Assembly: GCA_020852955.1 (NCBI GenBank)
Contig: JADYZW010000004.1
Span: 1 to 64,000, forward strand
Direction of reading: 5' to 3'
DNA length: 64,000 nt
Origin: Deltaproteobacteria bacterium
Lineage (GTDB): Bacteria > Desulfobacterota > Binatia > UTPRO1
Below are positions 44,892 to 54,865 of this stretch, in pieces (positions within the stretch are counted from its first letter, which is position 1; the number at the start of each line of letters is the position of its first letter). The position numbers were made by a program, and so were the translations under genes. The notes under the pieces are model-generated. The model had not been told where the DNA came from and did no database searches. It was given only the letters and a program-made list of their open reading frames with translations.

Positions 44892-46160
44892 TCAGTCCGC
44901 CACGGGCCGCGCGAGCGCGGCGAGGGCGGCGAAGCTGAGCGCCCCCGCGCCGGCAAGGTAGAGGCCGACGAGCCACAGGCCACCCGCCTCGGCGAGCGCC
45001 TGCGCGATCATCGGCGCCAGACCGCCGCCGATGATGCCGCCGACGTTGAACGCGACCGACACGCCCGTGTAGCGGACGCGCGCCGGGAAGAGGCCCGGCA
45101 GGAAGGCGCCGAGCGGTCCGTAGACGAGCCCCATGACGAAGAGCGCGCCCGCCAGGAACGCGAAGACCAGCGCTGGCGACTTCGCGCCCATGAGCGGCGC
45201 GAGCGCCGCGCCCGCGGCGACCGCGAGCACGCAGCCGGTCATGAGGACCCGGCGCGGGCTCGCGGCGTCGGACCAGTAGCCCGCGACGATCGTACCCGCG
45301 GCCATGAAGAGGATCGCGCCGAGCTGGAGGGCGAGGAAGGCCTCGCGCCCGTAGCCGAGGGTGCGCGTGCCGTAGCCGAGCGCGAAGACCGTCGTCAGGT
45401 AGAAGAGCGCGAAGCAGCAGACGACGGCGCCCGTGCCGCCAAGCACGGCGAGCGCGTGCCCCCGCAGCACCTCGGCAAAGGGCACGCGCGGCGGCGGCGC
45501 GGCGTGGAGCGCGGCGCGAAACGCCGGCGTCTCCCCGAGCCGCAGACGCACCCAGAGCCCGAGCAGGATCAGCGCGAGGCTCGCGACGAACGGCAGCCGC
45601 CAGCCCCAGGCGGCGAACTGCTCCGGCGTGAGCGCGAGCCCGAGGAGCAGGAAGAGCCCGTTCGCGGCGACGAAGCCGACCGGCGCGCCGAGCTGCGGGA
45701 ACATGCCGTAGCGGGCCCGCCAGCCGGGCGGCGCATGCTCGACGGCGAGGAGCGCCGCCCCGCCCCATTCGCCGCCGAGCCCGAAGCCCTGCCCGAACCG
45801 CAACAGGCAGAGGAGTGCCGGCGCGATCCATCCCGCCCGCTCGTACGACGGCAGGAACGCGATCGCGAAGGTGGAGAGCCCCATCAGGAGCAACGACGCG
45901 ACCAGCGTCGACTTCCGACCGACGCGGTCGCCGAAGTGTCCGAACGCAATCGCCCCGACCGGACGCGCCACGAACGCGACCGTGAACGTCGCGTACGCCG
46001 AGAGCAGCTGCGCCGACGGGCTCGCGGCGGGAAAGAAGAGCGCCCCGAAGACCAGGCTCGCGGCGGTCCCGTAGATGTAGAAGTCGTAGAACTCGACCGC
46101 GGTGCCGACCAGGCTCGCCAGGAGCACCCGCCGCGTCGAAGCCGATCCCGCCCCGTCCAT
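44892..46160 (-). CDS. MFS transporter, metabolite:H+ symporter (MHS) family
   Basis: 422 residues, twelve predicted membrane segments. VGTAVEFYDFYIYGTAASLVFG is the MHS-family first helix with its conserved aromatic/acidic residues, FGHFGDRVGRKSTL the MFS loop 2-3 motif, and LRFGQGFGLGGEWGGAALLAVEHAP the helix 4-5 signature. Relatives take up dicarboxylates, shikimate, proline/betaine and similar organic acids by proton symport. Substrate unknown. Divergent from ilvD. Confidence 0.88.
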   Translation of the reverse strand: MDGAGSASTRRVLLASLVGTAVEFYDFYIYGTAASLVFGALFFPAASPSAQLLSAYATFTVAFVARPVGAIAFGHFGDRVGRKSTLVASLLLMGLSTFAIAFLPSYERAGWIAPALLCLLRFGQGFGLGGEWGGAALLAVEHAPPGWRARYGMFPQLGAPVGFVAANGLFLLLGLALTPEQFAAWGWRLPFVASLALILLGLWVRLRLGETPAFRAALHAAPPPRVPFAEVLRGHALAVLGGTGAVVCCFALFYLTTVFALGYGTRTLGYGREAFLALQLGAILFMAAGTIVAGYWSDAASPRRVLMTGCVLAVAAGAALAPLMGAKSPALVFAFLAGALFVMGLVYGPLGAFLPGLFPARVRYTGVSVAFNVGGIIGGGLAPMIAQALAEAGGLWLVGLYLAGAGALSFAALAALARPVAD

Positions 46161-46261
46161 CGTGAAACCGGAGTGCTACACGGTCCGGGCCGGCGATGGC
46201 CAGCCGCTCGCGCCTCCGGTGGCGGTGGGCCGACGGGGGATTTCCATGTAGGGTCGGAGGC

Positions 46262-48139
46262 ATGACCGCTCTCGGATACCGCAGCCGGACGTCCACCGCG
46301 GGCCGGAACATGGCGGGCGCGCGCGCTCTCTGGCGCGCCACCGGCATGACCGACGCCGACTTCCAGAAGCCGATCATCGCGATCGCCAACAGCTTCACGC
46401 AGTTCGTGCCCGGCCACGTCCATCTCCACGACGTCGGCCAGCGCGTGAAGCGGGTGATCGACGACGCCGGCGGCTGGGGCGTCGAGTTCAACACGATCGC
46501 CGTCGACGACGGGATCGCGATGGGCCACGGCGGAATGCTCTACTCGCTGCCGAGCCGCGACCTGATCGCCGACAGCGTCGAGTACATGGTGAACGCGCAT
46601 TGCGCCGACGCCCTCTTCTGCATCTCGAACTGCGACAAGATCACGCCCGGCATGCTGATGGCGACGATGCGGCTCGACATCCCGACGATCTTCGTCTCGG
46701 GCGGACCGATGGAGGCCGGCAAGATCGCCGGCACCCACGACCGCGACGGCAAGCCGCTCGGAGACCGGAAGCTCGACTTGATCGACCCGATGATCGCGGC
46801 GAGCGACGCGTCGGTCTCCGACGCCGACCTCGAGCAGATGGAGCGCTCGGCCTGTCCGACCTGCGGCTCGTGCTCGGGCATGTTCACCGCGAACAGTATG
46901 AACTGCCTGAACGAGGCGCTCGGTTTGGCGCTTCCCGGCAACGGCACGCTGCTCGCGACCCATGTCCGGCGCTGGGAGCTCTTCGAGGCGGCGGCGCGCC
47001 GCATCGTCGCAATGGCGAAGCAGCGCTACCTCCAGGGCGACGACTCCGTCACGCCACGGCGGATCGCCACCTTCGACGCGTTCGAGAACGCGATGGCGCT
47101 CGACATCGCCATGGGGGGCTCGACCAACACCGTGCTCCACATCCTCGCGATCGCGCGCGAGGCCGGCGTCGACTTCCGCATGGAGCACATCGACGGGCTC
47201 TCGCGCCGCGTGCCGACGCTCGCCAAGGTCGCCCCCGCGTCGCACTACCACGTCGAGGACGTGCACCGGGCCGGCGGCGTCTTCACGATCCTCGGCGAGC
47301 TCGACCGGGCCGGCCTGATCCACCGCGACGTCGCCACCGTCCACGCCGCGACGATGGGCGAGGCGATCGACCGGAACGACGTGCGCCGCGCCACGGCGAC
47401 CCCCGACGCCCGGGCGCGCGCCCTCGCCGCGCCCGGCGGCGTCCGCACGACGGTCGCCTTCTCGCAGGACACGCACTTCGCGACCCGCGACGACGACGCC
47501 GCGCAGGGCTGCATCCGGAGCGCCGAGCACGCCTACAGCACGGACGGCGGGCTCGCGGTCCTCTACGGCAACGTCGCGCGCGACGGCTGCATCGTGAAGA
47601 CGGCGGGCGTCGACGAGAGCATCTGGACGTTCGAAGGGCCGGCGCGGGTGTTCCAGTCGCAGGACGCCGCGTGCAACGCGATCCTCGCCAACGAGATCAA
47701 GCCGGGGGACGTCGTCGTCATCGTCTACGAGGGCCCGAAGGGCGGCCCCGGCATGCAGGAGATGCTGTACCCGACGTCGTTCTTGAAGGGGAAAGGCCTC
47801 GGCAAGGCATGCGCGCTCGTGACCGACGGCCGCTTCAGCGGCGGCACGAGCGGGCTCTCGATCGGCCACGTCTCGCCCGAGGCCGGCGAGGGCGGCGCGA
47901 TCGCGCTCGTCGAGGAGGGCGACCGGATCCGCATCGACATCCCCGCCCGCACGATCGACGTCCTGGTGAGCGACGAGACCCTCGCGCGGCGGCGCGAAGC
48001 GATGCGGGCGCGCGGCGCCGCCGCGTACCGCCCGCAGCGCGACCGCGAGGTGTCGGCGGCGCTCCGCGCCTACGCCGCGATGACGACGAGCGCCGCCATG
48101 GGCGCGGTGCGCGACGTCACCCAGATCGAGCGGCGGTGA
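46262..48139 (+). CDS. ilvD: dihydroxy-acid dehydratase
   Basis: 625 residues, the long bacterial type. Cluster ligands lie in [14 protein letters not shown] and [25 protein letters not shown]; the Mg site with its Lys is in the CDK loop. [23 protein letters not shown] is the C-terminal signature. It converts dihydroxyisovalerate or dihydroxymethylvalerate to the 2-keto acids of valine and isoleucine synthesis. A purine-rich GGAGG precedes the ATG. It overlaps the next gene (GTGA). Confidence 0.95.
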   Translation: MTALGYRSRTSTAGRNMAGARALWRATGMTDADFQKPIIAIANSFTQFVPGHVHLHDVGQRVKRVIDDAGGWGVEFNTIAVDDGIAMGHGGMLYSLPSRDLIADSVEYMVNAHCADALFCISNCDKITPGMLMATMRLDIPTIFVSGGPMEAGKIAGTHDRDGKPLGDRKLDLIDPMIAASDASVSDADLEQMERSACPTCGSCSGMFTANSMNCLNEALGLALPGNGTLLATHVRRWELFEAAARRIVAMAKQRYLQGDDSVTPRRIATFDAFENAMALDIAMGGSTNTVLHILAIAREAGVDFRMEHIDGLSRRVPTLAKVAPASHYHVEDVHRAGGVFTILGELDRAGLIHRDVATVHAATMGEAIDRNDVRRATATPDARARALAAPGGVRTTVAFSQDTHFATRDDDAAQGCIRSAEHAYSTDGGLAVLYGNVARDGCIVKTAGVDESIWTFEGPARVFQSQDAACNAILANEIKPGDVVVIVYEGPKGGPGMQEMLYPTSFLKGKGLGKACALVTDGRFSGGTSGLSIGHVSPEAGEGGAIALVEEGDRIRIDIPARTIDVLVSDETLARRREAMRARGAAAYRPQRDREVSAALRAYAAMTTSAAMGAVRDVTQIERR

Positions 48140-49434
48140 CGCTCGCCCGCGGAGCACGGGATCGCGGCGAGCACGCCGGCCGCGTACGAGCGCGGCGCGG
48201 CGCGCACGCGACCCTCGCGATCTCCTGCGTCCTCGCGCTCGGGGCCTGCGTGCCTCCGGTCGTCGTGATGCGCGGCGATCCGGTCGCGGCCCGCGACTGC
48301 GCGTCCGGCGGCGGCGTGCGCTATGCCGCATTCCTGATCGGCGACGCCGGCGCCCCGACGCTGCCGCGCAGCGGCTCGGACGAGGTCGTCGACCCCGTGC
48401 TCCGCGGGCTCCACGACGACGTCGCCGCGGCGGCCGCGGCGCTCGGGCCCGAGCGCGTACTCGTGCTCTTCCTCGGCGACAACGTCTACTGGGACGGCCT
48501 CCCGACGGAAGGGCACCGCGACCGGCGGCACGGCGAGCGCGTCCTCGCGGCGCAGGTCGCGGCCTCCGCGCCGGCGCAGGCGGTGTTCCTCCTCGGCAAC
48601 CACGACTGGCACGCCGAAGGACCCGAGGGCTGGGAGCGCGCCCTCGCCCAGCGCCGATTCCTCGAACGCTTCGCGCCGCGCGTGCGGATGCTGCCGCCCG
48701 GCGGCTGCGCGGGACCCGAGCGGCTCGATCTCGGCCCCCATCTGCGCTTCGTGCTGATCGATCCGATCGGCTTCGGGCACCTCATGGACCACTACGACGA
48801 GCACGTACGCGCCTGTCCCGAGCGGACCGTGCGCGACGCGTATTTCGACCTCGCCGCCGAGTTCGACGCGCCCGAAGGCCGCCACCTGGCGCTCGCCGTC
48901 CACCACCCGCTGATCACCGCGGGACCGCACGGCGGGCATTTCGGATGGAAGCAGCACCTCTTCCCGCTCACCGACTTCTGGCCCTGGGCGTGGGTGCCCC
49001 TGCCCGTCGTCGGCTCCGTGTATCCTCTCGCGCGACAGCTCGGCGTCACCGCCACCGACGCGACCAGCGAGTCGTACGGGCGCTACATCCAGGCCGTCTA
49101 TCGCGCCACCCGCCCGCTCGTGCCGCTCCTGTACGTCGGCGGCCACGAGCACAGCCTGCAAGTGCACCGCGACATGATCGGCGGATACTACCTCGTGAGC
49201 GGCGCCGGCAGCGTCGCCAAGATCGACCGGGTCGTCGAAGACCTGAGCACCGTGATGATGGCGACGGCGCGCGCCGGCTACATGCGCCTCGACGTGACCG
49301 AACGCGGCGCCCTCGGCCTCACCGTCCTCGCCCTCGACGGCGAGCGGCCGCTGCCCGTGTACGCGCACTGCCTCGCCGACGGTGCACCGGCGCCGCGGAG
49401 CGAACGAGCGTCGCCGACCGCGGCGCATCGCTGA
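48136..49434 (+). CDS. lipoprotein-type metallophosphoesterase
   Basis: 432 residues from a GTG overlapping the ilvD stop. A basic start leads to [17 protein letters not shown], a lipobox with the acylated Cys. Calcineurin-type motifs follow: FLIGDAG (D-x-G position), [13 protein letters not shown] (GDNxY), [18 protein letters not shown] (GNHDW), [15 protein letters not shown] (HHP) and [12 protein letters not shown] (GHEH). This set resembles acid-phosphatase-like outer-membrane or periplasmic enzymes. Substrate unknown. Coupling to ilvD is probably incidental. Confidence 0.85.
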   Translation: MTLARGARDRGEHAGRVRARRGAHATLAISCVLALGACVPPVVVMRGDPVAARDCASGGGVRYAAFLIGDAGAPTLPRSGSDEVVDPVLRGLHDDVAAAAAALGPERVLVLFLGDNVYWDGLPTEGHRDRRHGERVLAAQVAASAPAQAVFLLGNHDWHAEGPEGWERALAQRRFLERFAPRVRMLPPGGCAGPERLDLGPHLRFVLIDPIGFGHLMDHYDEHVRACPERTVRDAYFDLAAEFDAPEGRHLALAVHHPLITAGPHGGHFGWKQHLFPLTDFWPWAWVPLPVVGSVYPLARQLGVTATDATSESYGRYIQAVYRATRPLVPLLYVGGHEHSLQVHRDMIGGYYLVSGAGSVAKIDRVVEDLSTVMMATARAGYMRLDVTERGALGLTVLALDGERPLPVYAHCLADGAPAPRSERASPTAAHR

Positions 49435-49540
49435 CCGCCCCGTCCCGCACGGCCACCGGGAAACGCCGGCGCCGGCCCGCCGACGCCGGGATCCGTTGCG
49501 GCGCTTGCGCCGCGACACGCCGTATGCGAAACGCGCCCGC

Positions 49541-49801
49541 ATGCTCGCGGCGACGATCGGGCGGATGGGGATGGCGGCGCTGCTGCTGGCGATGGTGGCA
49601 GGAGCGTGCGGCGACAGCGGCGGCGACGACGACCGGGCATGCCACGAGTGCTCGACCAACGAGAGCTGCGACGGCGACCAGGAGTGCGCGCTCGCGGTCG
49701 ACGGCGAGCTCCGCTGCTTCGACGTCGACAAGGCGTCGTGCACGATCGGCCGGGTCGAGGTCGCGCGCGCGCCGACGCCAACGCCGCAAGCCACCCCGTA
49801 G
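49541..49801 (+). CDS. small cysteine-rich lipoprotein
   Basis: 86 residues. MAALLLAMVAGACGDSGGD gives a lipobox with Cys at the +1 position. The mature part, ACHECSTNESCDGDQECALA then LRCFDVDKASC, has seven more cysteines spaced like a small disulfide-knotted domain. A Pro-Thr tail (APTPTPQATP) matches the linkers of the large surface proteins in this window. The Met start could be either of two codons near 49541. Function unknown. Confidence 0.6.
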   Translation: MLAATIGRMGMAALLLAMVAGACGDSGGDDDRACHECSTNESCDGDQECALAVDGELRCFDVDKASCTIGRVEVARAPTPTPQATP

Positions 49802-49916
49802 CGCGGAGGTCGCGCGCGCGCGTCGGCTACGTTCTTCCTCACCGAAAACGATGCGGCAGCCCGACCGCGAACGGATCTGACGGCGGCGGACCGCCGCCCG
49901 CGAAAGGAGCCCTCCC

Positions 49917-50258
49917 ATGCAGTTCCACGGCGTCGACGTTTCCCGGCAGTTCAAGCGCATGCGCGAGCTCGCGCCCGAGGCGTATCGCGCCTGGCTCGCG
50001 TTCGACAAGCAGGCGTTCGAAGCCGGCGCGCTCGGCACGAAGACGAAGGAGTTGATCGCGCTCGGCATCGCGCACGTCACCCAGTGCCCCTGGTGCATCG
50101 ACGCCCACGTGAAGCGTGCGGAGAAGGCGGGCGCGAGCGAGCAGGAGCTCGCGGAGGTGATCTTCGTCGCCATGGCGATGGCGTCCGGCGCGGCCTGGAG
50201 CCACGGCGGGCTCATGCTGCAGTGCCAGGACCAGGCGCACGCGCCGAGCGCCGGGTAG
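49917..50258 (+). CDS. AhpD-like / carboxymuconolactone decarboxylase family protein
   Basis: 113 residues. LGTKTKELIALGIAHVTQCPWCIDAHVKRAEKAGASEQELAEVIFVAMAM is the classic core, with the CPWC redox pair and the following His that relays protons in AhpD. Such small trimeric or hexameric proteins act as alkylhydroperoxidases or decarboxylases. AGGAGC lies upstream. The next gene starts 9 bp later on the same strand. Confidence 0.9.
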   Translation: MQFHGVDVSRQFKRMRELAPEAYRAWLAFDKQAFEAGALGTKTKELIALGIAHVTQCPWCIDAHVKRAEKAGASEQELAEVIFVAMAMASGAAWSHGGLMLQCQDQAHAPSAG

Positions 50259-50267
50259 TCGGCGCGG

Positions 50268-51782
50268 ATGGCTCGCTCCGCGCGCGTCGCGCTTCTCGCC
50301 TGCCTGCTGCTCGCGGCGCTGCCGAGCGCCGGCGTGTGGGCCTTCGACTTCGACGACGTCGCCGCGCTCGCGGCGGCGCGAGCGGCGCGTCCGTATCAAC
50401 GGGAGACCCGGCCCGCGCCCGACGAACTCCGCGCCCTCACCTACGACCAGTACCGTGACATCCGCTATCGCCCCGACCACGCGCTCTGGCGCCGGGAGAA
50501 GCTGCCGTTCGAGGTGATGTTCTTCCACCTCGGGAAGTTCCAGACCGTTCCGGTGCGCATCAACGAGGTCGAGCCCGCGGGTGTGCGCCACATCGCGTAC
50601 GACCGCGCCGATTTCGACTACGGCAAGAACACCCTCTCCCCCGCACGCTGGGGCGACCTCGGGTTCGCGGGCTTCCGCGCCCACTACGGCCTGAACGACC
50701 CGGCTTACAAGGACGAGCTCGTCGTGTTCCTCGGCGCCAGCTACTTCCGGGCGCTCGCGACGGGGCTCCGCTACGGGCTCTCGGCGCGCGGGCTCGCCAT
50801 CGACACCGTCGGCGGCCAGGGCGAAGAGTTTCCCGACTTCACCGAATTCTGGCTCGTCCGCCCGGCCGTGGACGCGCGAATCCTCACCGTCTACGCGCTG
50901 CTCGACTCGCCGCGCGCGAGCGGCGCGTACCGCTTCGACGTGCACCCCGGCGCCGAGACCGTGATCGACGTCCGAGCCCGCGTCATCCTGCGCGCGCCGG
51001 TCGCCACGCTCGGGCTCGCGCCGCTCACCAGCATGTACTTCTTCGGCGAGAACCAGCCGCACCGCACCGACTTCCGCCCCGAGGTGCACGACTCGGACGG
51101 TCTCTCGGTGGCGACGGGCGACGGCGAATGGCTGTGGCGGCCGCTGCTCAATCCGGATCGCACCTTCACGACGTCGTTTGCGATGCGCGACCTGCGCGGC
51201 TTCGGCCTCATGCAGCGCGATCGCGATTTCGGGAGCTACGAGGACGGCGAGGCGCGCTACGAGCTCCGCCCGAGCGCCTGGGTCGAGCCCGTCGGATCGT
51301 GGGGGCCCGGACGCGTCGAGCTCATGCAGCTGCACACGCCGGACGAGACCAACGACAACTCGGTCGCCTACTGGGTGCCGAAAGAGCTCCCGCCGACCGG
51401 CCACCCCCTCGACTTCGCGTATCGCGTACGCTGGCAGGGCGCCGCGATGCAGCACCCGCCCGGAGCCTGGGTCGCCCAGACGCGCGCCGGTCGCGGCTTC
51501 GCCGAGCTTGCCAGCGACGAGCGGCAGTTCGTCGTGGACTTCACCGGACCCTCGCTCGCCGGACTCCCCGCCGACGCCCCGGTCAAGGCCGTCGTCACCG
51601 CGCCCGCGAACGGCGAGATCCTCGAGAGCAACGCCTATCGCGTCGAGGCGACCGGCATGTGGCGCATGCTCGTCCGGGTGAAGCAGCTGAAGCCGGGCGA
51701 GCCGACCGAGCTGCGCGGGTTCCTGCGCAACGGTAAGGACGTGCTCACCGAGACGTGGAGCAACATCGTGCCGCCGCGATAG
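50268..51782 (+). CDS. opgG: periplasmic glucan biosynthesis protein OpgG/MdoG
   Basis: 504 residues with a signal peptide (ALLACLLLAALPSAGVWA). FDFDDVAALAAARAARPY, LTYDQYRDIRYRPDHALWR, FLGASYFRALATGLRYGLSARGLAID and LTSMYFFGENQPHRTDFRPEVHDSDGL are the MdoG signatures. The C-terminal Ig-like domain is present. It shapes osmoregulated periplasmic glucans, acting with a membrane glucosyltransferase (OpgH), which is not in this window. Confidence 0.92.
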   Translation: MARSARVALLACLLLAALPSAGVWAFDFDDVAALAAARAARPYQRETRPAPDELRALTYDQYRDIRYRPDHALWRREKLPFEVMFFHLGKFQTVPVRINEVEPAGVRHIAYDRADFDYGKNTLSPARWGDLGFAGFRAHYGLNDPAYKDELVVFLGASYFRALATGLRYGLSARGLAIDTVGGQGEEFPDFTEFWLVRPAVDARILTVYALLDSPRASGAYRFDVHPGAETVIDVRARVILRAPVATLGLAPLTSMYFFGENQPHRTDFRPEVHDSDGLSVATGDGEWLWRPLLNPDRTFTTSFAMRDLRGFGLMQRDRDFGSYEDGEARYELRPSAWVEPVGSWGPGRVELMQLHTPDETNDNSVAYWVPKELPPTGHPLDFAYRVRWQGAAMQHPPGAWVAQTRAGRGFAELASDERQFVVDFTGPSLAGLPADAPVKAVVTAPANGEILESNAYRVEATGMWRMLVRVKQLKPGEPTELRGFLRNGKDVLTETWSNIVPPR

Positions 51783-51976
51783 GGCGCCGACTCCTCCGCC
51801 CACGCGTCGCGGCCGGCGAAGCCCGCGGCGGTCCGGGGCGCGGCCGTACGCCCGTTCACAGGGCCGCGGGTTCGCACCGGTCCAATCGTTCGCAGTGCCT
51901 CCACGAGAGGCGGCGCGAACCAGCCGCCGTCGGCCCGGCATGCTCCCTGCATCGCCGCAGGGCGGGAGGACGAGTC

Positions 51977-52164
51977 ATGACGCGCATCACATCGCTGGTC
52001 GGAGAGGACGCCTTCGGCCCGACCGCGCCGGCATTCCATTGGTCGTCGAACACCACTCCACCGGGGCCGGATTCGCGTGGGGCGTCCAGTTCGCGACCGG
52101 AGTCTTCGGCGCCGCTCCGAAATCGCTGGCGAGCTCGGTCCGCGCCGTCCGCACGGGTTGGTAG
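51977..52164 (+). pseudogene. small gene with an apparent internal frameshift
   Basis: In the 472-bp gap 51783-52254 an ATG at 51977 has a strong GGGAGGA site 8 bp upstream. The first frame codes MTRITSLVGEDAFGPTAPAF with good codon bias. Near 52035-52070 the bias moves to another frame reading AGFAWGVQFATGVFGAAPKS and ending at a TAG at 52164, just before a strong hairpin. Staying in the first frame would run through the hairpin. I infer a frameshifted, or recoded, gene of about 60 residues. The stretch before 51977 shows only a small hairpin next to the ribosome-binding site. Confidence 0.4.
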
Positions 52165-52204
52165 CCCTGCCGCGCTTCGCCCGAAGGCGGAGCCGCTCGT
52201 GAGC

Positions 52205-52250
52205 CCGCGGGCGGTCGTGAGAGCGGCTTGTCTCCCACGACCGCCCGCGG
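52205..52250. terminator. 15-bp hairpin between convergent genes
   Basis: CCGCGGGCGGTCGTG (52205-52219) and its exact complement (52236-52250) enclose a 16-nt loop. It lies 5 bp beyond the SDR stop on the minus strand and 41 bp beyond the small plus-strand gene, so it could serve both. No T run follows on either side. Confidence 0.6.
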
Positions 52251-52254
52251 AGCG

Positions 52255-53076
52255 TCAGCCCTTGCCCGTGTCGGCCGTCATCGACTGCGCGTAGCCGGCG
52301 CGCACGACCGCCGACATCTGCTCGAAGAGCGCCTCCGGATCGCGGCGGCGCAGCGTCACGAGCTCGCGCTCCATGCCGGTCGCGAGCACGAACTCGCGCC
52401 GCCCCTCGGCAATCGCCGCCAACATGTCCTCGGCGGCCGCCGCGGCCGGCATGCCGTCGTCGATCGCAGCATCGCTCACCCCGCGCACCGAGCCGTCCGC
52501 GATGAGCGCGTTGCGCGACACGTTCGTCCGCACCGACCCCGGCGCGAGCACGTGCACCTGGATCCCGAGGTGCTCGTTCTCCGCGCGCACGGCGTCATGG
52601 TAGCCGACCAGGCCGTGCTTCGCAGCGCTGTACGCCGAGCGGAGGGGTGCGCCGAAGAATCCCGCGACGCTCGCCATCGCGACGATGCGGCCACCGCCCG
52701 CGCGCACCATGTGCGGCAGCACCGCCTGCGTGAGCGCGATCGGCGCCAACAGATCGATCGCGATCAGGGTTCGATAGACCGTGAAGGAGGTCTCGATCGC
52801 GAGCGAGCGCTGCGAGACCCCGGCGTTGTTGACGAGGGCGTGGACACGACCCTTCCACGACCACGCCCGCTCGGCGACGCCGGGAACGGCGTCGAAGTCG
52901 GTCGCTTCGAACGGCAGCACGAGCGCATCGCCGCACTCCCGCGCCACCGCCTCGAGCGCGCGCGCGTTCCGACCCGACAGGACGACACTCGCTCCCCGCG
53001 AGGCCAACGCGCGGGCCAGCGCGGCGCCGATTCCGGAGGATGCGCCGGTGACCCACCAGCATTCGTCCGCGAACAT
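52255..53076 (-). CDS. short-chain dehydrogenase/reductase (SDR)
   Basis: 273 residues. VTGASSGIGAALARALASRG is the cofactor motif, ALVNNAGVSQRS the NNAG motif, and the catalytic residues are Ser in VAMASVAGFFG and YSAAKHG (YxxxK). VLAPGSVRTNVSRNAL follows. SGRNARAL after the second strand suggests NADP(H). The C-terminal extension (EDMLAAIAEGRREFVLATGM) resembles DltE/YqjQ-type SDRs that act on lipids or long-chain substrates. Substrate unknown. Confidence 0.9.
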   Translation of the reverse strand: MFADECWWVTGASSGIGAALARALASRGASVVLSGRNARALEAVARECGDALVLPFEATDFDAVPGVAERAWSWKGRVHALVNNAGVSQRSLAIETSFTVYRTLIAIDLLAPIALTQAVLPHMVRAGGGRIVAMASVAGFFGAPLRSAYSAAKHGLVGYHDAVRAENEHLGIQVHVLAPGSVRTNVSRNALIADGSVRGVSDAAIDDGMPAAAAAEDMLAAIAEGRREFVLATGMERELVTLRRRDPEALFEQMSAVVRAGYAQSMTADTGKG

Positions 53077-53394
53077 GCGCGGAGTCTTGACACGATCGCC
53101 GGCGGGAGGACAGGGCTCCGGAATCCCCCGGGAGGGACCGTACCCAGGGTGGTCGATCGATCCTGCCCCCACAAGACCTTGCGTCGGACCGCTCCCGGCA
53201 CGCCCGTCGCGTCTCGCCACCTCGCGCGCCCGTCGCCGCTGCTCTCCTTGAAATTGAGGGGTTGCGCTTGCGGCCCCCCCCATTCGTAAATTAGGTGGAG
53301 CAGCACCGCCCCCACGGGCGTCGGCCCGCGCGAACGAGCGGCCGGAGAATCACGGACGGAGAGAGGCCTGGAGGGCCTGGAAAAGGAGAAGGTA
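53077..53394. other. divergent intergenic region
   Basis: A 318-bp gap between the SDR and the vWA gene. It contains a C8 run at 53274-53281 and, just after it, a TAAATT (53287-53292) that could be a -10 for the vWA gene; the nearest -35-like TTGCGC (53262-53267) is 19 bp away, longer than ideal. An AAAAGGAGAAGG ribosome-binding site precedes 53395. I see no ORF with coding bias here. Confidence 0.35.
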
Positions 53395-54105
53395 ATGAAG
53401 GGAATGGTGTGGTGTGCAGGGATCCTCGGACTGGTGCTGGCCGCGGGGATGACGCCTCGGGCCGCCGAGGCAGAGCTGGCGGGCTGCGACCTGCCGAAGG
53501 TCGACAACTTCGTCCTGTTCGTCGACCAGTCGGGCTCGATGTACACGTCGCACGCCGAGGCGGGCGAGGTGAAGGAGATCCTCGCCAAGCGCACGCTGCT
53601 CGAGCTGAACCAGGAAGTTCCGTCGAAGTTCTGCTGCCTCGATTCGGCGCTCTATCTGTTCGCGCCCTTCGAAGAAGTGAAGGCGCCCTACGTGTACGAC
53701 CAGGGGTCGATGGCGACGCGCATCGACTGGATTCCCGACCGGCAGCCCGTCTCGCTGCGCCTGACCCCGATGGCCGACGGGTTCGAGGATCTCACCCCGG
53801 TCGTGAGCGGCCTCAAGGGCAAGACGGCGGTGATCGTCGTCTCGGATGGCGGTGCGAACACGGGCGGCGACCCCGTCGCGGCCGCGCGCGCCCTGGTGGC
53901 GGCGAAGCCCGGCACCTGCCTGCACGTGATCTCGCTCGCGGACTGCGATCGCGGCCGCGCGATCAACGCGGAGCTCGCCAAGATCACCCCCGAGTGCCGG
54001 TCGGTCGAGGCCAGCGAGATCCTCGGGAACACGGCGAAGATGCAGCAGTTCTCGCGCGATGTGTTCTGCAAGAGCCGTCCGCCGACACCACGTCGCGGCG
54101 GCTGA
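53395..54105 (+). CDS. exported von Willebrand factor A-domain protein
   Basis: 236 residues. Signal peptide (GILGLVLAAGMTPRAAEA), then a single vWA domain: NFVLFVDQSGSMYTSH holds the MIDAS D-x-S-x-S (44-48), LTPMADGFEDLTPVV the Thr region, and TAVIVVSDGGANTGGDP the final Asp. Four to six cysteines suggest disulfides. OmpA-linked vWA proteins of similar type usually carry a peptidoglycan-binding tail, which is absent here. An excellent ribosome-binding site and two hairpins downstream mark a well-defined single-gene unit. Confidence 0.85.
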   Translation: MKGMVWCAGILGLVLAAGMTPRAAEAELAGCDLPKVDNFVLFVDQSGSMYTSHAEAGEVKEILAKRTLLELNQEVPSKFCCLDSALYLFAPFEEVKAPYVYDQGSMATRIDWIPDRQPVSLRLTPMADGFEDLTPVVSGLKGKTAVIVVSDGGANTGGDPVAAARALVAAKPGTCLHVISLADCDRGRAINAELAKITPECRSVEASEILGNTAKMQQFSRDVFCKSRPPTPRRGG

Positions 54106-54115
54106 GCGCGACGGC

Positions 54116-54182
54116 GCCGGACGTGCGCGTCCGGCCCGGACAGTTCCCGCGGGCGGCGCCGGCTTCGGCCGGCGCCGCCCGC
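54116..54182 (+). terminator. two adjacent terminator hairpins
   Basis: First stem: GCCGGACG (54116-54123) with CGTCCGGC (54128-54135) around a TGCG loop. Second: a 15-bp perfect stem, 54149-54163 with 54168-54182, closed by a very stable TTCG tetraloop and followed by CGCGTTTCG. They begin 10 bp after the vWA stop. The second is a strong intrinsic-terminator candidate despite the short T run. Confidence 0.75.
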
Positions 54183-54319
54183 CGCGTTTCGGGGCACGCT
54201 CTGCGGCGTGATCCGCGGCGCGCGCCGCCGACGCCGATGACGAGCGACGGCGCGCGGTTGACCGCCGCGCCCGAGCGGGCATAGGGTCCGCGACGTGGCG
54301 GCGGTGAACGGAGGCGGGC

Positions 54320-54865
54320 GTGATCGCGACCGCACGGGCTGAGACGCCTCGCCGGGCGCGCGGCGCGGTCCTCGCGCTGGCGGCGGCCTTCGGCATGCTC
54401 GTGTCGCGTGCGTGGGGGGCCGACGAGGGGTCGGGACGCATCGAGCGCATCGACCTCAAGACCGGAGCCGCGGCGACCAAGATCATCGTCATGCTGTCCC
54501 GGCCGCTGCCGTTCCACGTGCGCGTCCTCGACGGCGAGGAGGCTCGCAAGAGCGCGAAGCGCCTGGTCCTCGACTTCGAGCATGCGACGCTCGCCCCGGA
54601 GGCCGCCGCGCCGGTCAAGGTCGACGACGGTCTCGTGCAGCAGATTCGCACCGGGCAACCCGAGCCCGGCAAAGCGCGCATCGTCATCGATCTCGCGAAG
54701 GACGTCGCGCACACCGTCGAGCCGTACGAGACGCCGCCGCACGTGACGGTGGCGATCGGCGGAGCGTCCGCCGAGGCCGACGACGTTCCCCCGCCGTCGA
54801 GCGCGAGCGGCGGAACCGCCGCGTCCGTTCTCCTGGCCCCGCGCGAGCCCTTCAGGGAGCGCTGA
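54320..54865 (+). CDS. exported AMIN-domain protein, copy 1
   Basis: 181 residues from a GTG. After a hydrophobic leader (VLALAAAFGMLVSRAWGA) comes one AMIN domain: GRIERIDLKTGAAATKIIVMLSRPLPFHVR, SAKRLVLDFEHATLAPEA, VQQIRTGQPEPGKARIVIDLAKD. AMIN domains target AmiC-type amidases and secretin (PilQ) complexes to peptidoglycan. No catalytic domain follows, only a short disordered tail. It is paralogous to the protein at 55456-56121. The 3' end overlaps the convergent membrane protein gene by 14 bp. Confidence 0.75.
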   Translation: MIATARAETPRRARGAVLALAAAFGMLVSRAWGADEGSGRIERIDLKTGAAATKIIVMLSRPLPFHVRVLDGEEARKSAKRLVLDFEHATLAPEAAAPVKVDDGLVQQIRTGQPEPGKARIVIDLAKDVAHTVEPYETPPHVTVAIGGASAEADDVPPPSSASGGTAASVLLAPREPFRER

